From assembly GCF_904846285.1 (NCBI RefSeq), contig NZ_CAJHAD010000001.1:393324-457323 (forward strand): a DNA stretch of 64,000 nt, given 5' to 3'. This document shows positions 1 through 10,278 of this stretch, in pieces. The DNA is from Psychrobacter immobilis. Lineage in GTDB: Bacteria; Pseudomonadota; Gammaproteobacteria; Pseudomonadales; Moraxellaceae. How positions within the stretch are numbered: the stretch's first letter is position 1; every line of letters starts with the position of its first letter. A model generated the notes under the pieces. That model saw nothing but the letters and a program-made list of their open reading frames with translations, was not told where the DNA came from and searched no databases. The position numbers and the translations under genes were made by a program.

Positions 1-527
1 GTAGGGATTTCGATATTGACGCTAAGGCGATCGGCATAAAGCCCCGCTTCTAATAACAATTCTTTTGACGCGCCGGGAATAGTTTTTAAATGAATATAAC
101 CATTGAAACGCTCACGGGTACGCAATATCTTGGCAACCTCGACCAAGCGCTCCATCGTATAGTCGCCACTTTTAAAAATCCCAGAGCTGAGAAACAGCCC
201 TTCGATATAGTTGCGACGATAAAACTGCATGGTTAAATCAACCACTTCTTCGACACTAAAAGCTGCACGCGGGGTGTCATTACTTTTGCGTGACGTGCAA
301 TAAGCACAGTCGTAAATACAGTGATTGGTTAAGAGGATTTTAAGAAGGCTGACGCAGCGTCCGTCTTCGGTATAGCTGTGACAAATACCAGTTGCTGAAG
401 CATCGCCAAGCCCACCGCCTTGGTTTTTTCGTGTACCAGCGGAGGAGGAGCAAGAGACATCATACTTAGCAGCATCGGCTAAGATATTAAGTTTGCCTTG
501 CAGTCGTTCATAATTGATGGTTGCCAT
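1..527 (-). CDS. Radical SAM protein, UDG-linked DNA modification/repair type (partial)
   Basis: Only the first 175 codons are inside the window; the C-terminus runs off the left edge. The start is the ATG at 527. The N-terminus carries the SAM-binding iron-sulfur motif C-x3-C-x2-C, seen as CIYDCAYC, followed by NYIEGLFLSSGI. This arrangement resembles the family annotated as putative DNA modification/repair radical SAM protein, whose gene is often next to a uracil-DNA-glycosylase-like partner; that partner would lie outside this window. The substrate is unknown. The family call rests on overall resemblance of the N-terminal third, so the specific subfamily is less certain than the radical SAM assignment. 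Confidence 0.8.
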   Translation of the reverse strand, partial: MATINYERLQGKLNILADAAKYDVSCSSSAGTRKNQGGGLGDASATGICHSYTEDGRCVSLLKILLTNHCIYDCAYCTSRKSNDTPRAAFSVEEVVDLTMQFYRRNYIEGLFLSSGIFKSGDYTMERLVEVAKILRTRERFNGYIHLKTIPGASKELLLEAGLYADRLSVNIEIP

Positions 528-733
528 GAGCGGTATTTACCAATGCATTAATGAACGACTATTTTAACAAAATTGGCATTAAGTCATTGTAAGTATTGGA
601 GAATTTCAAGAACAATACGACAGATAGTGTCGTTAGGTGACAGTAGTTTATTATCGAGAAGTTATAGCTGAAGAATTACTGCCGAAAAGTTACTATCAAA
701 AATAGGTTAGTTGTTTATATTCTCTATAAACAA

Positions 734-760
734 AAAAGCCCTGCATTAGCAGGACTTTTA
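734..760 (-). terminator. Rho-independent terminator of the DUF11-like gene
   Basis: Read on the minus strand, the stem AAAAGTCCTGC / GCAGGGCTTTT (one mismatch, loop TAAT) runs into a T tract and lies about 40 bases after the stop at 801. The remainder of the stretch 528-800 shows nothing else recognisable. Confidence 0.75.
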
Positions 761-800
761 GAGTAGTTATTCAGCAGATATTTTTTATACAAGATAACTA

Positions 801-1730
801 TTATTGAACTTTCGCACGTATAACCACCGTTTGCGGTGCGTTAGCAGGAAGGTCAACCAAGTTCCATTTTAGTCCAGAATAGTTTTCTGTGATGACTACA
901 GTATTGCCAACTTGTTGGATAGTTTGATAGCTGTCGCCGCCAGTGGTGGCAAGCGTTGGCAATGGACTGTTTAATGATAACAGTTGCACGCCGTTTGGTA
1001 ATGACACCATCGCATTGATATCAGTAACAGGCTGCGCTGTGGTATTGGTATAAGTGGTGTGATATTCGATGATGTCGCCAGGCGCGATATGATTGGCTGG
1101 TACGGCTACTTCGCGACCATCTTTGTTTTTTAATATTTTCATGACTTTGGTTTGTGCATTGACCACACCAGGGGTGCTAAACGTTGGGACCAGTTGCAGA
1201 GCGTCTAAAGAGGTAGATACGATTTGCGTCGTTGCCGGTTGGTTAGTCACTATGGTCGTCGTTGGCGCATTGATGACTGGCAATTGGGTAGCTGTCATCA
1301 CAGGCAAGACTTCTGTCACGCTAGTCATTGGCACGGCTATGACATCTACTCTGCTGGTTTGATTGGTCATCTGGTTTGTCACAGGCACGCTCGTAACCGT
1401 GGCACTGCCTTGGGTAACGACCGTATTGCTAACACCGTTACTGGCGACTTGGCGAACCGTATAGCGCGGAACATTGGTCACTTGTGTCACCGCAAACGGC
1501 ATGCCATCTTGCATGGTAATGCTATTAGGCGTTGCGGTGATGACCGCCGTTTTACCATCAGAATACTGCTCAACCACCGTCGTGCTACCAACAGACGAGC
1601 TAACCGCTATCTCAGGCGCGGCATTGGCTGTGGCGATAGACATCACTGCGCCTGCCAACAGTGCTGATACTGCGGTAAATGCCGTTGTTTTTTGAATGCT
1701 ACCTGATGAACGATGAATAGTAGTAGTCAT
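801..1730 (-). CDS. Secreted protein with DUF11-like repeat domain
   Basis: 309 residues from the ATG at 1730, chosen because AAAGGA sits eight bases upstream; an upstream in-frame extension to 1778 has no such site. Residues 1-37 look like a Sec signal peptide ending at ATANA before APEIAV. The middle is rich in Thr, Val and Gln. The last ~110 residues (starting near KILKNKDGREV, with GDIIEYHTTYTNTT and VSLPNGVQLL) match the pattern of the conserved DUF11 surface-protein domain. The likely location is periplasm or outer surface; function is unknown. It has its own terminator downstream and a strong hairpin upstream, so it appears to be a single-gene unit. Confidence 0.7.
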   Translation of the reverse strand: MTTTIHRSSGSIQKTTAFTAVSALLAGAVMSIATANAAPEIAVSSSVGSTTVVEQYSDGKTAVITATPNSITMQDGMPFAVTQVTNVPRYTVRQVASNGVSNTVVTQGSATVTSVPVTNQMTNQTSRVDVIAVPMTSVTEVLPVMTATQLPVINAPTTTIVTNQPATTQIVSTSLDALQLVPTFSTPGVVNAQTKVMKILKNKDGREVAVPANHIAPGDIIEYHTTYTNTTAQPVTDINAMVSLPNGVQLLSLNSPLPTLATTGGDSYQTIQQVGNTVVITENYSGLKWNLVDLPANAPQTVVIRAKVQ

Positions 1731-1789
1731 AATAAAGTCCTTTAAAGTTATAATAAGTAAAACAAAAATGACAAACACTTAGATAAAAA

Positions 1790-1831
1790 TACCCTCGTTA
1801 ATTGACTCTATAGAGCAGATTAACGAGGGTA
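1790..1831 (-). terminator. Perfect 12-bp inverted repeat followed by a T run (terminator or leader attenuator)
   Basis: The arms TACCCTCGTTAA and TTAACGAGGGTA (1790-1801 and 1820-1831) enclose an 18-base loop that itself holds CTCTATAGAG. On the minus strand the hairpin is followed by TTTTTAT, the form of an intrinsic terminator. It lies 60 bases upstream of the DUF11-like start and about 300 bases after greA. It may end greA transcripts or act in the leader of the next gene. Nothing else is apparent in 1731-2136. Confidence 0.6.
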
Positions 1832-2136
1832 GCAGTACTAATAATAGTCAGAAACAGCCAAACGATATAAGCTATCTATCGAAGCGTGTTATCAAACGAT
1901 AAAATCATAAACTATCGAATTACTAATTTATCCGTCATTACTTTAATGAATAGCTAAGTATGTGCCATGCGCCCAATTATTTAGCCATTTCAACTCAACA
2001 ATTATGCGCTAAAACGAATTGAGTAGAAAAGCAGCGTTGTGTAACTGCTCTCCTATAAACAATAACTTTTTGTGTGCTTTGCTTTATATATTTCTTAAGA
2101 AAACTACTATTTTACTCACTATAAAAGCCAACCAGA

Positions 2137-2613
2137 TTAATCATAAATCACTTTCATGATTTCGTATTCGACCACGCCTTTTGGTGTTTCAATACGAGCT
2201 TCGTCGCCTTCAGATTTACCAATCAGACCACGCGCGATAGGCGAGTTGACTGAGATTTTACCGGCTTTAAAATCCGCTTCGTCATCACCAACGATTTTGT
2301 ATTGTTTTTCTTCTTCGGTGTCCATGTTTTCGATAACGACACTAACACCGAATATAACACGGCCATCTTTTGGTAACGTCGTCGGGTCAATCACTTGCGC
2401 GCCGCCAAGTTTGGCTTCGATATCACGGATACGCGCTTCACAAAAACCTTGTTGTTCGCGGGCTGCATGATATTCAGCATTTTCTTTTAAATCGCCGTGT
2501 TCGCGAGCTTCAGCGATAGAAGCGGTGATGCGTGGACGGTCGACACTTTTTAACTGCTTTAATTCGGCTTCTAGAGCCGCATGTCCTTGCGGAGTCATGG
2601 GATAACGTTGCAT
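2137..2613 (-). CDS. greA: Transcription elongation factor GreA
   Basis: 158 residues, the normal GreA length. GreA binds in the RNA polymerase secondary channel and stimulates cleavage of backtracked RNA. The N-terminal coiled coil (residues ~1-75) carries the tip sequence [13 protein letters not shown] with the acidic residues that coordinate the catalytic metal; the C-terminal FKBP-like domain ends in [12 protein letters not shown]. The start at 2613 has AAGGA upstream. It lies after carB on the same strand, separated by a terminator, so it should be independently transcribed. The identification is secure. Confidence 0.97.
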   Translation of the reverse strand: MQRYPMTPQGHAALEAELKQLKSVDRPRITASIAEAREHGDLKENAEYHAAREQQGFCEARIRDIEAKLGGAQVIDPTTLPKDGRVIFGVSVVIENMDTEEEKQYKIVGDDEADFKAGKISVNSPIARGLIGKSEGDEARIETPKGVVEYEIMKVIYD

Positions 2614-2638
2614 GTTTTTTCCTTAAACCAATAACACC

Positions 2639-2669
2639 ACACCATCTCCTACTCCTAGTGAGATGGTGT
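2639..2669 (-). promoter_or_regulatory. greA leader hairpin
   Basis: The inverted repeat ACACCATCTC / GAGATGGTGT (10 bp, perfect, 11-base loop) lies 26 bases upstream of the greA start. No T tract follows it directly, so it looks more like a leader structure than a classical terminator. In Escherichia coli greA has a regulated leader that yields the small RNA GraL; a similar arrangement here is only inferred from position. The rest of 2614-2991 holds the carB terminator and AT-rich sequence. Confidence 0.45.
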
Positions 2670-2801
2670 CAGTGTTGTTGCAATGAGTATGTGAAGATAT
2701 AAAAAGAATGAGGTTTAGACTTAGATTGCGTCATCAGTAAATGCGCGCTTATCTATGAGCGTATATACACTGCTAGATAATGCACATTAACCTTACGTAA
2801 T

Positions 2802-2837
2802 AAAAAGCATAGTCGCAGTTTAGCCACTATGCTTTTT
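2802..2837 (-). terminator. Rho-independent terminator after carB
   Basis: The stem AAAAAGCATAGT / ACTATGCTTTTT is perfect over 12 bp with a 12-base loop and gives a T run on both strands. It lies between the carB stop at 2992 and greA. Confidence 0.8.
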
Positions 2838-2991
2838 AGGTCTATCTTTTTAAAAATTTGTTTTTTTAAAGTAATACGTTTTTTAAAGCACTAGTGTTAT
2901 ATAAAAATAGATAACAAGTTTTGCATTAGCTATTCAACAAGCACTGCAATTATGCTTAATCTACTGAAATTATGCTGCCAAGTCAATAGAG

Positions 2992-5900
2992 CTATGCGAT
3001 AGTCTTTGCTTGTTCGTGCAAATCTTGTAGCTTATACACATCAAATGGTAAGTCAATGGCATAAGATTTACAAACCGCGTCTGCTGCGCCCAAAGTCGTC
3101 ACATAAAACACTTTACCTTGTAGAGCACTACGGCGGATAGAGAATGAATCCTCTTGTGCCTGTTTGCCTTCAGTGGTATTGATAATAAGGTCGATTTTAC
3201 CATTTTTCAAGGCATCGACGATATGCGGACGACCTTCAGTGACCTTATTGATTTGTTTGCACTCAATACCATTGTCTGCCAATACTTTTTGCGTACCAGC
3301 AGTCGCAACGATATCAAAGCCAAAGTCGATTAGCTGACGGGCGATAGGGGCAACTTGTTCTTTATCGCTATCACGTACAGAGATAAAGACGGTTTTGGTT
3401 TCGCCCTCAGTTGGCAGACCTGGCAAGCGCTCATTACTACCGATAACTGCTTTGTAGAATGCTTCGCCAAAGGTTTTACCAACGCCCATGACTTCACCGG
3501 TTGATTTCATCTCAGGGCTCAAGATTGGATCAACACCAGGGAATTTAGCAAATGGGAATACCGCTTCTTTGACGGCAAAAAATGACGGTACAATTTCTGT
3601 GGTAAAGCCTTGGTCTTTCAATGACGTGCCAGCCATACAGCGAGCTGCGATTTGCGCTAAAGAAGTACCAATACATTTAGAAACAAACGGCACGGTACGC
3701 GCAGCACGTGGGTTAACTTCTAAAATATAAACCGTTTCACCTTTTACCGCAAACTGGACGTTCATCAGACCGATAACGCCAAGCTCTTTTGCCATCGCAA
3801 CCGTTTGCGCGCGCATCACATCACACAGCTCATCAGATAATGAGTAAGGCGGCAGTGAACAGGCTGAGTCACCAGAGTGTACGCCCGCTTGTTCGATATG
3901 CTGCATGATGCCGCCAATCACGACGTCTGTACCGTCGCTAACACAGTCAACATCGACTTCAATGGCATCATCTAAGAAGCGATCGAGCAATACTGGCGCT
4001 TCATTTGAGGCTTGTACGGCAGTACGTAGGTAATGTCTGAGCTCATCTTCGTTATAGACAATCTCCATCGCGCGACCACCGAGTACATAAGATGGGCGTA
4101 CTACTAATGGATAACCAACGTCTTTTGCTTTGACCAAACCATCTTCTAAGCTGGTGGCTAGGGCATTGGTTGGTTGAATAAGATTCAATTGCTGAATCAT
4201 ATGTTGGAAGCGTTCGCGATCTTCAGCGCGGTCAATCGCATCCGGACTGGTACCAATGATTTTGACGCCAGCAGCTTCAAGGGCGCGGGCCAGTTTCAAT
4301 GGTGTTTGACCACCAAACTGTACAATCACGCCATCAGGATTTTCTATACGGACAATCTCTAACACATCTTCAAGCGTGATTGGCTCAAAGTAGAGGCGGT
4401 CAGAAGTATCATAATCGGTTGAAACCGTTTCAGGGTTACAGTTGACCATGATGGTCTCGTAGCCGTCTTCGCGCATGGCAAGTGCTGCGTGGACACAGCA
4501 ATAGTCAAACTCGATACCTTGGCCGATACGGTTAGGACCGCCGCCGATCACCATGATTTTCTTGTTATTCGTTGGGTTGGCTTCACATTCGCTGTCGTAC
4601 GTTGAGTACATATAAGCAGTACTGGTGGCAAATTCTGCGGCACAGGTATCGACGCGCTTATATACTGGATAAACGTTTAAATCCCAACGTTTGGTGCGTA
4701 GCTGCTTTTGTGAGACACCAAGCAGTTTCGCCAAACGCAAATCTGATAAGCCTTTACGCTTAAAGCTGCGTAAGTTCTTTTCAGTTAAACTACCAAAACC
4801 TAAGGCTTTAACTTGCGCTTCGGTTTTGACGATATCTTCAATTTGTACCAAAAACCATGGGTCGATTTTGGTTAAGTTAAATACTTCATCGACGCTCATG
4901 CCAATGCGGAAAGCATCTGCAATATAATAAATGCGTTCAGGCGTTGGAATAGTTAAGCGATTATTAATTTCGCTACGTGCCTTTTCAATGCTCACTTTTG
5001 ATAAGTCAATTTGCTCATCAAAACCATCATTGCCGGTTTCCATGCCGCGCAGTGCTTTTTGCATCGATTCTTGAAAGTTACGACCAATCGCCATCACTTC
5101 ACCAACCGATTTCATTTGGGTTGATAAAACATTATCGGCTTGCGGGAATTTCTCAAAGTTGAATCTCGGTATCTTAGTGACGACATAATCAAGCGCAGGC
5201 TCGAAGCTCGCTGGCGTTTTGCCACCCGTGATATCATTTTGCAACTCATCTAGCGTATAACCAATCGCTAGTTTGGCCGCGATTTTAGCAATCGGGAAGC
5301 CAGTGGCTTTTGATGCCAATGCTGATGAGCGTGATACACGTGGGTTCATCTCGATAACGACCATACGACCAGTATCAGGGTTGATACCGAACTGGACGTT
5401 TGAGCCACCCGTTTCAACACCAATCTCACGCAGTACTGCCAATGAAGCATTACGCATGATTTGATATTCTTTATCCGTCAAAGTTTGTGCTGGTGCAACG
5501 GTGATTGAGTCGCCTGTATGCACGCCCATTGGGTCAAAGTTCTCAATCGCACAGATGATGATACAGTTGTCGTTTTTGTCACGAACCACTTCCATCTCAT
5601 ACTCTTTCCAACCGATTAACGATTCATCGATCAGTAATTGATGGTTTGGCGACAAGTCAAAGCCGCGCTCACAAATCTCGATAAATTCGTCGCGGTTATA
5701 AGCGATGCCCCCGCCTGAACCACCCATCGTAAATGAGGGACGAATGATACATGGATAGCCCATTTTTTCTTGGGTTGCAAAGGCTTCTTCCATAGTCTCA
5801 GCCGTTTCAGCGCGTGGGCATTCAAGGCCGATGCGTTTCATTGCTTTATCAAATAAGTTGCGGTCTTCTGCCATCTCGATTGAGTCTTTGGTTGCACCAA

Positions 5901-6246
5901 TCAATTCGCAGTTATATTTGGTCAATACGCCATGCTTATCTAGTTCTAAGGCACAGTTTAGCGCCGTCTGTCCACCCATGGTTGGCAAGATAGCGTCAGG
6001 ACGTTCTTTAGCAATAATTTGCTCAACCGTTTGCCATGTAATTGGCTCGATATAAGTCGCATCAGCCATAGCAGGGTCAGTCATGATGGTCGCAGGGTTT
6101 GAGTTGACCAAGATGACGCGGTAGCCTTCTTCTTTTAGTGCTTTACAAGCTTGGGCACCTGAATAGTCAAACTCACACGCTTGACCGATGACGATAGGAC
6201 CTGCGCCTATGATAAGAATACTTTTTATGTCGGTACGTTTTGGCAT
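2992..6246 (-). CDS. carB: Carbamoyl-phosphate synthase large subunit
   Basis: 1084 residues from the ATG at 6246, giving the standard N-terminus [17 protein letters not shown]. An upstream in-frame extension would begin at a TTG and add 17 unrelated residues. CarB uses ammonia from CarA, bicarbonate and two ATP to make carbamoyl phosphate for pyrimidines and arginine. Two tandem ATP-grasp halves are visible, with [13 protein letters not shown] in the first and [12 protein letters not shown] in the second, followed by a C-terminal MGS-type allosteric domain (FISVRDSDK onward). The gene follows carA by 145 bases on the same strand. Confidence 0.97.
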   Translation of the reverse strand: MPKRTDIKSILIIGAGPIVIGQACEFDYSGAQACKALKEEGYRVILVNSNPATIMTDPAMADATYIEPITWQTVEQIIAKERPDAILPTMGGQTALNCALELDKHGVLTKYNCELIGATKDSIEMAEDRNLFDKAMKRIGLECPRAETAETMEEAFATQEKMGYPCIIRPSFTMGGSGGGIAYNRDEFIEICERGFDLSPNHQLLIDESLIGWKEYEMEVVRDKNDNCIIICAIENFDPMGVHTGDSITVAPAQTLTDKEYQIMRNASLAVLREIGVETGGSNVQFGINPDTGRMVVIEMNPRVSRSSALASKATGFPIAKIAAKLAIGYTLDELQNDITGGKTPASFEPALDYVVTKIPRFNFEKFPQADNVLSTQMKSVGEVMAIGRNFQESMQKALRGMETGNDGFDEQIDLSKVSIEKARSEINNRLTIPTPERIYYIADAFRIGMSVDEVFNLTKIDPWFLVQIEDIVKTEAQVKALGFGSLTEKNLRSFKRKGLSDLRLAKLLGVSQKQLRTKRWDLNVYPVYKRVDTCAAEFATSTAYMYSTYDSECEANPTNNKKIMVIGGGPNRIGQGIEFDYCCVHAALAMREDGYETIMVNCNPETVSTDYDTSDRLYFEPITLEDVLEIVRIENPDGVIVQFGGQTPLKLARALEAAGVKIIGTSPDAIDRAEDRERFQHMIQQLNLIQPTNALATSLEDGLVKAKDVGYPLVVRPSYVLGGRAMEIVYNEDELRHYLRTAVQASNEAPVLLDRFLDDAIEVDVDCVSDGTDVVIGGIMQHIEQAGVHSGDSACSLPPYSLSDELCDVMRAQTVAMAKELGVIGLMNVQFAVKGETVYILEVNPRAARTVPFVSKCIGTSLAQIAARCMAGTSLKDQGFTTEIVPSFFAVKEAVFPFAKFPGVDPILSPEMKSTGEVMGVGKTFGEAFYKAVIGSNERLPGLPTEGETKTVFISVRDSDKEQVAPIARQLIDFGFDIVATAGTQKVLADNGIECKQINKVTEGRPHIVDALKNGKIDLIINTTEGKQAQEDSFSIRRSALQGKVFYVTTLGAADAVCKSYAIDLPFDVYKLQDLHEQAKTIA

Positions 6247-6324
6247 AGTTAAGGCTACCTTCGTTTGGGTGATATTTTGATTAATCTGTATTTTCAATAG
6301 AGCTTATCGTGTTTGGTCTGGAGT

Positions 6325-6353
6325 AGCTTGAAACACTGTCTGTGCTTCAAGCT
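6325..6353. repeat. Inverted repeat in the carA-carB gap
   Basis: AGCTTGAA and TTCAAGCT flank a 13-base loop between the carA stop and the carB start. No T tract follows, so it may be an RNA processing or stabilising hairpin rather than a terminator. Confidence 0.35.
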
Positions 6354-6391
6354 TTATGCTTATATGTTGCTTGTAGTTAATTAGCGATAAC

Positions 6392-7624
6392 TTAAGCTTT
6401 AGCGGCTGCCATCATCTCTGCAAATTTATCAAATAGTGGCGCGGCATCGTGCGGCCCAGGGCTTGCTTCTGGGTGACCTTGGAAGCTAAAGACTGGCTTA
6501 TTGGTCAGCTCAATCCCTTGGTTGGTACCATCGAATAATGAGCGATGAGTAGGTTTGACGTTGGCAGGTAGTGTGTCTTCATCAACCGCGAAACCATGGT
6601 TTTGACTGGTAATCATAACGGTACCCGTGGCCAAATCTTGTACGGGATGGTTAGCACCATGATGACCGGTTTTCATTTTGATGGTATTTGCACCGCTGGC
6701 AAGACCAATCAGCTGATGACCTAGGCAGATGCCAAAAGTTGGAATGTCCGTTTCTTCAATGATATGACGTACCGCATCGATAGCATAGTCACAAGCAGCT
6801 GGGTCGCCAGGGCCGTTTGATAAGAAAATGCCGTCTGGATTCATTGCTAACACATCTGCGATAGGTGTTTGCGCTGGTACGACGGTTACATGGCAGCCGC
6901 GGTCAACAAGCATACGTAGGATATTGGTTTTGCTACCGAAGTCATAGGCGACCACGTTATATTTTGCTTCGACATGCGTACCCAAATGCTTAAAGAAGCC
7001 ACCCGTACCGCTATCATGGCTACCTGGTACATCGCGGTTCAGTAGAGTGTCTGATAAATCCCAGCTACCGGCTGTCCATTCAAACGTCGTCGGTGTACAG
7101 CATTCTTTTGCCAAGTCCATCCCTTCGATACCAGCGAACTCTTGCGCCAGTTTGATGGCTTGCTGTTCATCTTCGCTGCTAATCGTTGAACCGTTAGAAG
7201 CGGTCATGATACAGCCGTTTTGAGCACCTTTATCACGTAGTAGGCGGGTCAATTGGCGGGTATCAATATCAGCAATAGCGACCGTATCATGGCTCTGTAG
7301 ATAATCACTCAATGATTGAGAGTTGCGGAAGTTTGAAGTGACCATCGTTGCATCGCGGATAATAAGACCGTCAGCCCACACTTGATGACCGTTACCAGAC
7401 TCGACATCTTCAGCGTTGGTACCAGTATTGCCAATGTGCGGATAAGTAAGCGTGACCAGCTGACGCGCATAACTTGGGTCAGTTAGGATTTCTTGGTACC
7501 CTGTCATGGCCGTATTAAATACCACCTCACCGACACGATGACCGAGACTACCGATGCTCAAACCGCGAAAAATCGTACCGTCTGCTAGTGCCAAAATTGC
7601 TTGTATTTCTGCCGATGAATTCAA
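6392..7624 (-). CDS. carA: Carbamoyl-phosphate synthase small subunit (glutaminase)
   Basis: 410 residues. It hydrolyses glutamine and feeds ammonia to CarB. The N-terminal CarA domain includes [16 protein letters not shown]; the C-terminal class I glutamine amidotransferase domain has the nucleophile in [12 protein letters not shown] and the His/Glu pair in [15 protein letters not shown]. The start codon appears to be TTG at 7624, supported by GGAGG six bases upstream and by colinearity with the family's N-terminus; no suitable ATG lies nearby. It is slightly longer than the E. coli protein owing to an insert around residues 190-210. It forms a unit with carB. Confidence 0.96.
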   Translation of the reverse strand: MNSSAEIQAILALADGTIFRGLSIGSLGHRVGEVVFNTAMTGYQEILTDPSYARQLVTLTYPHIGNTGTNAEDVESGNGHQVWADGLIIRDATMVTSNFRNSQSLSDYLQSHDTVAIADIDTRQLTRLLRDKGAQNGCIMTASNGSTISSEDEQQAIKLAQEFAGIEGMDLAKECCTPTTFEWTAGSWDLSDTLLNRDVPGSHDSGTGGFFKHLGTHVEAKYNVVAYDFGSKTNILRMLVDRGCHVTVVPAQTPIADVLAMNPDGIFLSNGPGDPAACDYAIDAVRHIIEETDIPTFGICLGHQLIGLASGANTIKMKTGHHGANHPVQDLATGTVMITSQNHGFAVDEDTLPANVKPTHRSLFDGTNQGIELTNKPVFSFQGHPEASPGPHDAAPLFDKFAEMMAAAKA

Positions 7625-7857
7625 GGGTTGCCTCCGCTGTTATTGGTGAGTGCCATGATGTTTTACGGTTAAAAACTTGCTCTAAAGTGCGTTTTAATCT
7701 CTACCTAACGGCTGTTAAATAATGATAAAAAAGTGTTAAAGCCAAATTTTTTCCACAAAAAAGCGAGAAGACATCATCGATGAAAAGGTACAGGATTCAC
7801 TAAGGGGTGAATAAGTAACTTACATCATGTCCGCTCGCTTTGGCACAGATTTTGCGC

Positions 7858-7863
7858 ATTATA
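7858..7863 (-). promoter_or_regulatory. Possible -10 element for carA
   Basis: On the minus strand this reads TATAAT within CTAGTATAATGCGC, about 230 bases upstream of carA. No good -35 hexamer is seen at standard spacing, so confidence is low. The stretch 7625-8169 otherwise holds a MITE-like element (7974-8111) and no gene. Confidence 0.3.
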
Positions 7864-7973
7864 CTAGAGTTTTGCGTTAAGGGCTAGCACCTTCTCTCGT
7901 CTGTTATTTTTCGATCTATATTTAGCGCCATTTTAAGATAAGGACACGTCTTAAGACCAATCAGATGAGACAG

Positions 7974-8111
7974 TATAGTCAGTTCAAAATAAAAGCGATA
8001 TGTTATAGCTATGTGCGACTGGTATAAATTTTCCTTGCTTGCTGTTATCACAGAGGCTACGAAAAATTCATCCCAGTCGCACTGTATCGATTTTAGAGTA
8101 ATTCTACTATA
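7974..8111 (+). mobile_element. 138-bp MITE-like palindromic element, copy 1
   Basis: Bounded by TATAGTCAGTTC on the left and TTCTACTATA on the right. The two halves form an imperfect inverted repeat; the inner arms share GTGCGACTGG (left) and its complement CCAGTCGCAC (right). A second copy of exactly the same length and orientation lies at 62131-62268 with about nine differences. The terminal TATAG...CTATA fits TA-target elements of the IS630/Tc1-mariner type, but no transposase is present here. It sits between carA and the PAP2 gene. Confidence 0.75.
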
Positions 8112-8169
8112 GCGTTGCTGTCACTTTATTAAATCAGACACGTTTTTAAATAAGCCAAATAACTGACTG

Positions 8170-8718
8170 TTAAAAATTATAATGTACCGATAAGCCATAA
8201 TAGTCGGGTGATAAATTGGTGGCGATATGCAATTGGTCGTCATAATAGCTTTTGGTTAAATACATACTGCTGGCAATACCTAAGGCAGCGCCCGCCAGAA
8301 CGTCAGTCACATCATGCTCATCGGCCTCAACGCGGCTATATGCCACAAATCCTGCACCAATATAAGCAGGAATGCTATATTCTAAACCATAGCGTTTATG
8401 AATAAAGCTGGCACCCTGAAATGCCACTGAAGTATGACCAGAAGGGAAGGAGTCCTCATCACGACCGTTGGGGCGCTCTTTATCTATCACTGACTTTAGC
8501 ACTTGTGTCGCAGCAAGGTTGGTCGCAAATGAATAGTAAAATTGCTGACGACCCTCTTTATCATCCATATAATAAGTGCTACCGTAAGCAGCAGCTGGAA
8601 TGGCAAAGGCCAGCACATCGCCTACCTTACTAGTAGTGCTACTGTCAGCGTGGGCAGGGATGGCAGCCATCAAGCTGGTCGATAATAAAATGATAGGGGC
8701 GTATTTTTTGCTGATCAT
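8170..8718 (-). CDS. PAP2-family phosphatase, secreted
   Basis: 182 residues from the ATG at 8718, with AGGA upstream; a GTG codon directly before it is an alternative. Residues 1-25 form a signal peptide (ending AIPAHA). All three phosphatidic acid phosphatase type 2 motifs are visible: K-x6-RP in KSVIDKERP, PSGHT, and SRVEADEHDVTD with the catalytic His and Asp. It therefore probably hydrolyses a lipid-linked phosphate, such as phosphatidate or undecaprenyl pyrophosphate, in the periplasm. The substrate cannot be told from sequence. It is shorter and less hydrophobic than multi-pass PAP2 enzymes, in line with a periplasmic or outer-membrane-associated protein. Confidence 0.8.
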   Translation of the reverse strand: MISKKYAPIILLSTSLMAAIPAHADSSTTSKVGDVLAFAIPAAAYGSTYYMDDKEGRQQFYYSFATNLAATQVLKSVIDKERPNGRDEDSFPSGHTSVAFQGASFIHKRYGLEYSIPAYIGAGFVAYSRVEADEHDVTDVLAGAALGIASSMYLTKSYYDDQLHIATNLSPDYYGLSVHYNF

Positions 8719-8960
8719 CACTGCGATCCTAAAAAGGGTTGGTGAGCGTTGATTGCCTCTATAAAATTCTATAGTTACTTTATAGGGATAAATGGCATAC
8801 GGCTTTATTCTAAATTCTCATTGCTCTATTGATTGGCGGCAGCATTATACTATAAAGTTTTTATCTTTCTTTACAACTATCATGCTTTAAGTCACATTTA
8901 TTTGTGGCACGCTTTTTACCATATATATACTTGTATAAAAATAACTACTAAGGATGGATG

Positions 8961-9497
8961 ATGATTTATCAATATTTAGACAAAACGCCAGAGTTTGCAG
9001 TCCCATTTAATGGTTGGGTTGCTGATACTGCACGGGTGATAGGCGATGTGTATTTGGGTCATAAGGCCAACGTCTGGTTTGGGGCGGTGATTCGCGGTGA
9101 CAACGAGCGTATTCATATCGGTGATTATAGTAACGTGCAAGAAAACAGCGTCATTCATACCGATGCAGGGATTGAGGTTAAAATCGGCGATTACGTCACC
9201 ATTGGCCATTTAGCGATGCTGCATGGCTGCGAAGTTGGTGATAATAGCTTGATTGGTATTGGCGCGGTGGTATTGAATAATGCCAAAATCGGTAAAAACT
9301 GTATCATTGGTGCCAAAGCTTTAGTCACCGAAGGTAAAGAGATTCCGGATAATTCGCTGGTGATGGGCGCGCCGGCAAAAGTGGTCAAAACCTTGAGCGA
9401 TGAGCAGGCGGCAATGTTAAAACTATCAGCGCTGCACTATAGCGAACGTTGTCAGAAATTTAAAACCGGCCTAACAGAAATAGCGATGCCTGATTAA
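8961..9497 (+). CDS. Gamma-class carbonic anhydrase family protein
   Basis: 178 residues from the ATG at 8961, which has TAAGGA at good spacing; the ATG three bases earlier is the alternative. The protein is a left-handed beta-helix of hexapeptide repeats (IGDVYLG, IHIGDYS, VKIGDYV, IGIGAVV, IGKNCII). The family's metal-binding histidines appear in SVIHTD and GHLAMLHGC, and the end has the typical [10 protein letters not shown]. This is the YrdA/PaaY/CaiE-type group. Whether it hydrates CO2 or acts as a thioesterase-like or metal-binding protein is not decided by sequence. Confidence 0.85.
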   Translation: MIYQYLDKTPEFAVPFNGWVADTARVIGDVYLGHKANVWFGAVIRGDNERIHIGDYSNVQENSVIHTDAGIEVKIGDYVTIGHLAMLHGCEVGDNSLIGIGAVVLNNAKIGKNCIIGAKALVTEGKEIPDNSLVMGAPAKVVKTLSDEQAAMLKLSALHYSERCQKFKTGLTEIAMPD

Positions 9498-9634
9498 TTG
9501 CTATAGATGTTAGAACAATAGGAGTCAGAGCAATTTTATAAAAAAGAGGATGGTTTTATAGTAACCCATTCTCTTTATAGATGTTAAATTATAGCTGTTT
9601 TTTTATGTTGTGATGCTTTTTATGCAAACGGTCG

Positions 9635-10081
9635 TTATGCCATTAGCATCATGATAAGCCAAATAATGGCAAAAATGATAATGCCAATAATCAGGCCGCG
9701 AAAGATATCATGGCGTATAGAGTGGTCACTAAGGTAACGATTATTACCCGTCTCGTCGATATTTAAGGCATTGACGCTTTCAGCACCGGCGCTTTTACCG
9801 ACGATAAAACCCATTAACGCCCCCAAAACTAACATAAATGGGGTAAATAACCAGAATATCTCGCCATTGCCCATACCGGCGATTGAGCGAATAACAACGA
9901 TGGCAAGGTCGATAAGTAAGCCGCCAAAACCATACATCAAGCCATTTAACAGCGCATAAAGCAGACGCTCTAAAGGCGATTGATAGCTTTTGCCTAACTG
10001 CCGTCGCCTGATTTCTCTGATGGAGCGGGCAGGACGTCGCGGTCGGTTGGACAAAGCAGTTTTATCATCAGGCGCTTTCAT
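9635..10081 (-). CDS. Small inner-membrane protein, unknown function
   Basis: About 148 residues from the ATG at 10081 (MKAPDDKTAL); a TTG 24 bases upstream is an alternative start. The N-terminal ~45 residues are hydrophilic and rich in Arg (RPRRPARSIREIRRRQ). They are followed by three hydrophobic segments: around LLYALLNGLMYGFGGLL, FWLFTPFMLVLGALMGFIVG and GLIIGIIIFAIIWLIMMLMA. I do not recognise the family. It converges on the carbonic anhydrase-like gene and has no obvious operon partner. Confidence 0.65.
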   Translation of the reverse strand: MKAPDDKTALSNRPRRPARSIREIRRRQLGKSYQSPLERLLYALLNGLMYGFGGLLIDLAIVVIRSIAGMGNGEIFWLFTPFMLVLGALMGFIVGKSAGAESVNALNIDETGNNRYLSDHSIRHDIFRGLIIGIIIFAIIWLIMMLMA

Positions 10082-10278
10082 AAATTTCTCTATTGTTATT
10101 ATCAAGCAGGCTAAAGATAAGCTAATGAGATATTAAAGTAAACAAGTTAGCATAATTATGTTCGGTAAACAGTAGACTTATAGCGCATGATGCAGCACAT
10201 TTTATATTCAATATTTTTTCTAAAACATTTTATAGTCAAAAAATTATCTCTTTAATAAACAAAAAATAAGGTTCCATT

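Noticed and set aside
1093..1695. Several plus-strand ORFs opposite the DUF11-like gene
   Set aside because: They are antisense shadows of a gene with signal peptide, RBS and terminator.
6247..6297. In-frame N-terminal extension of carB starting at a TTG
   Set aside because: CarB proteins begin MPKRTDIKS, which matches the ATG at 6246; the extra 17 residues have no family counterpart.
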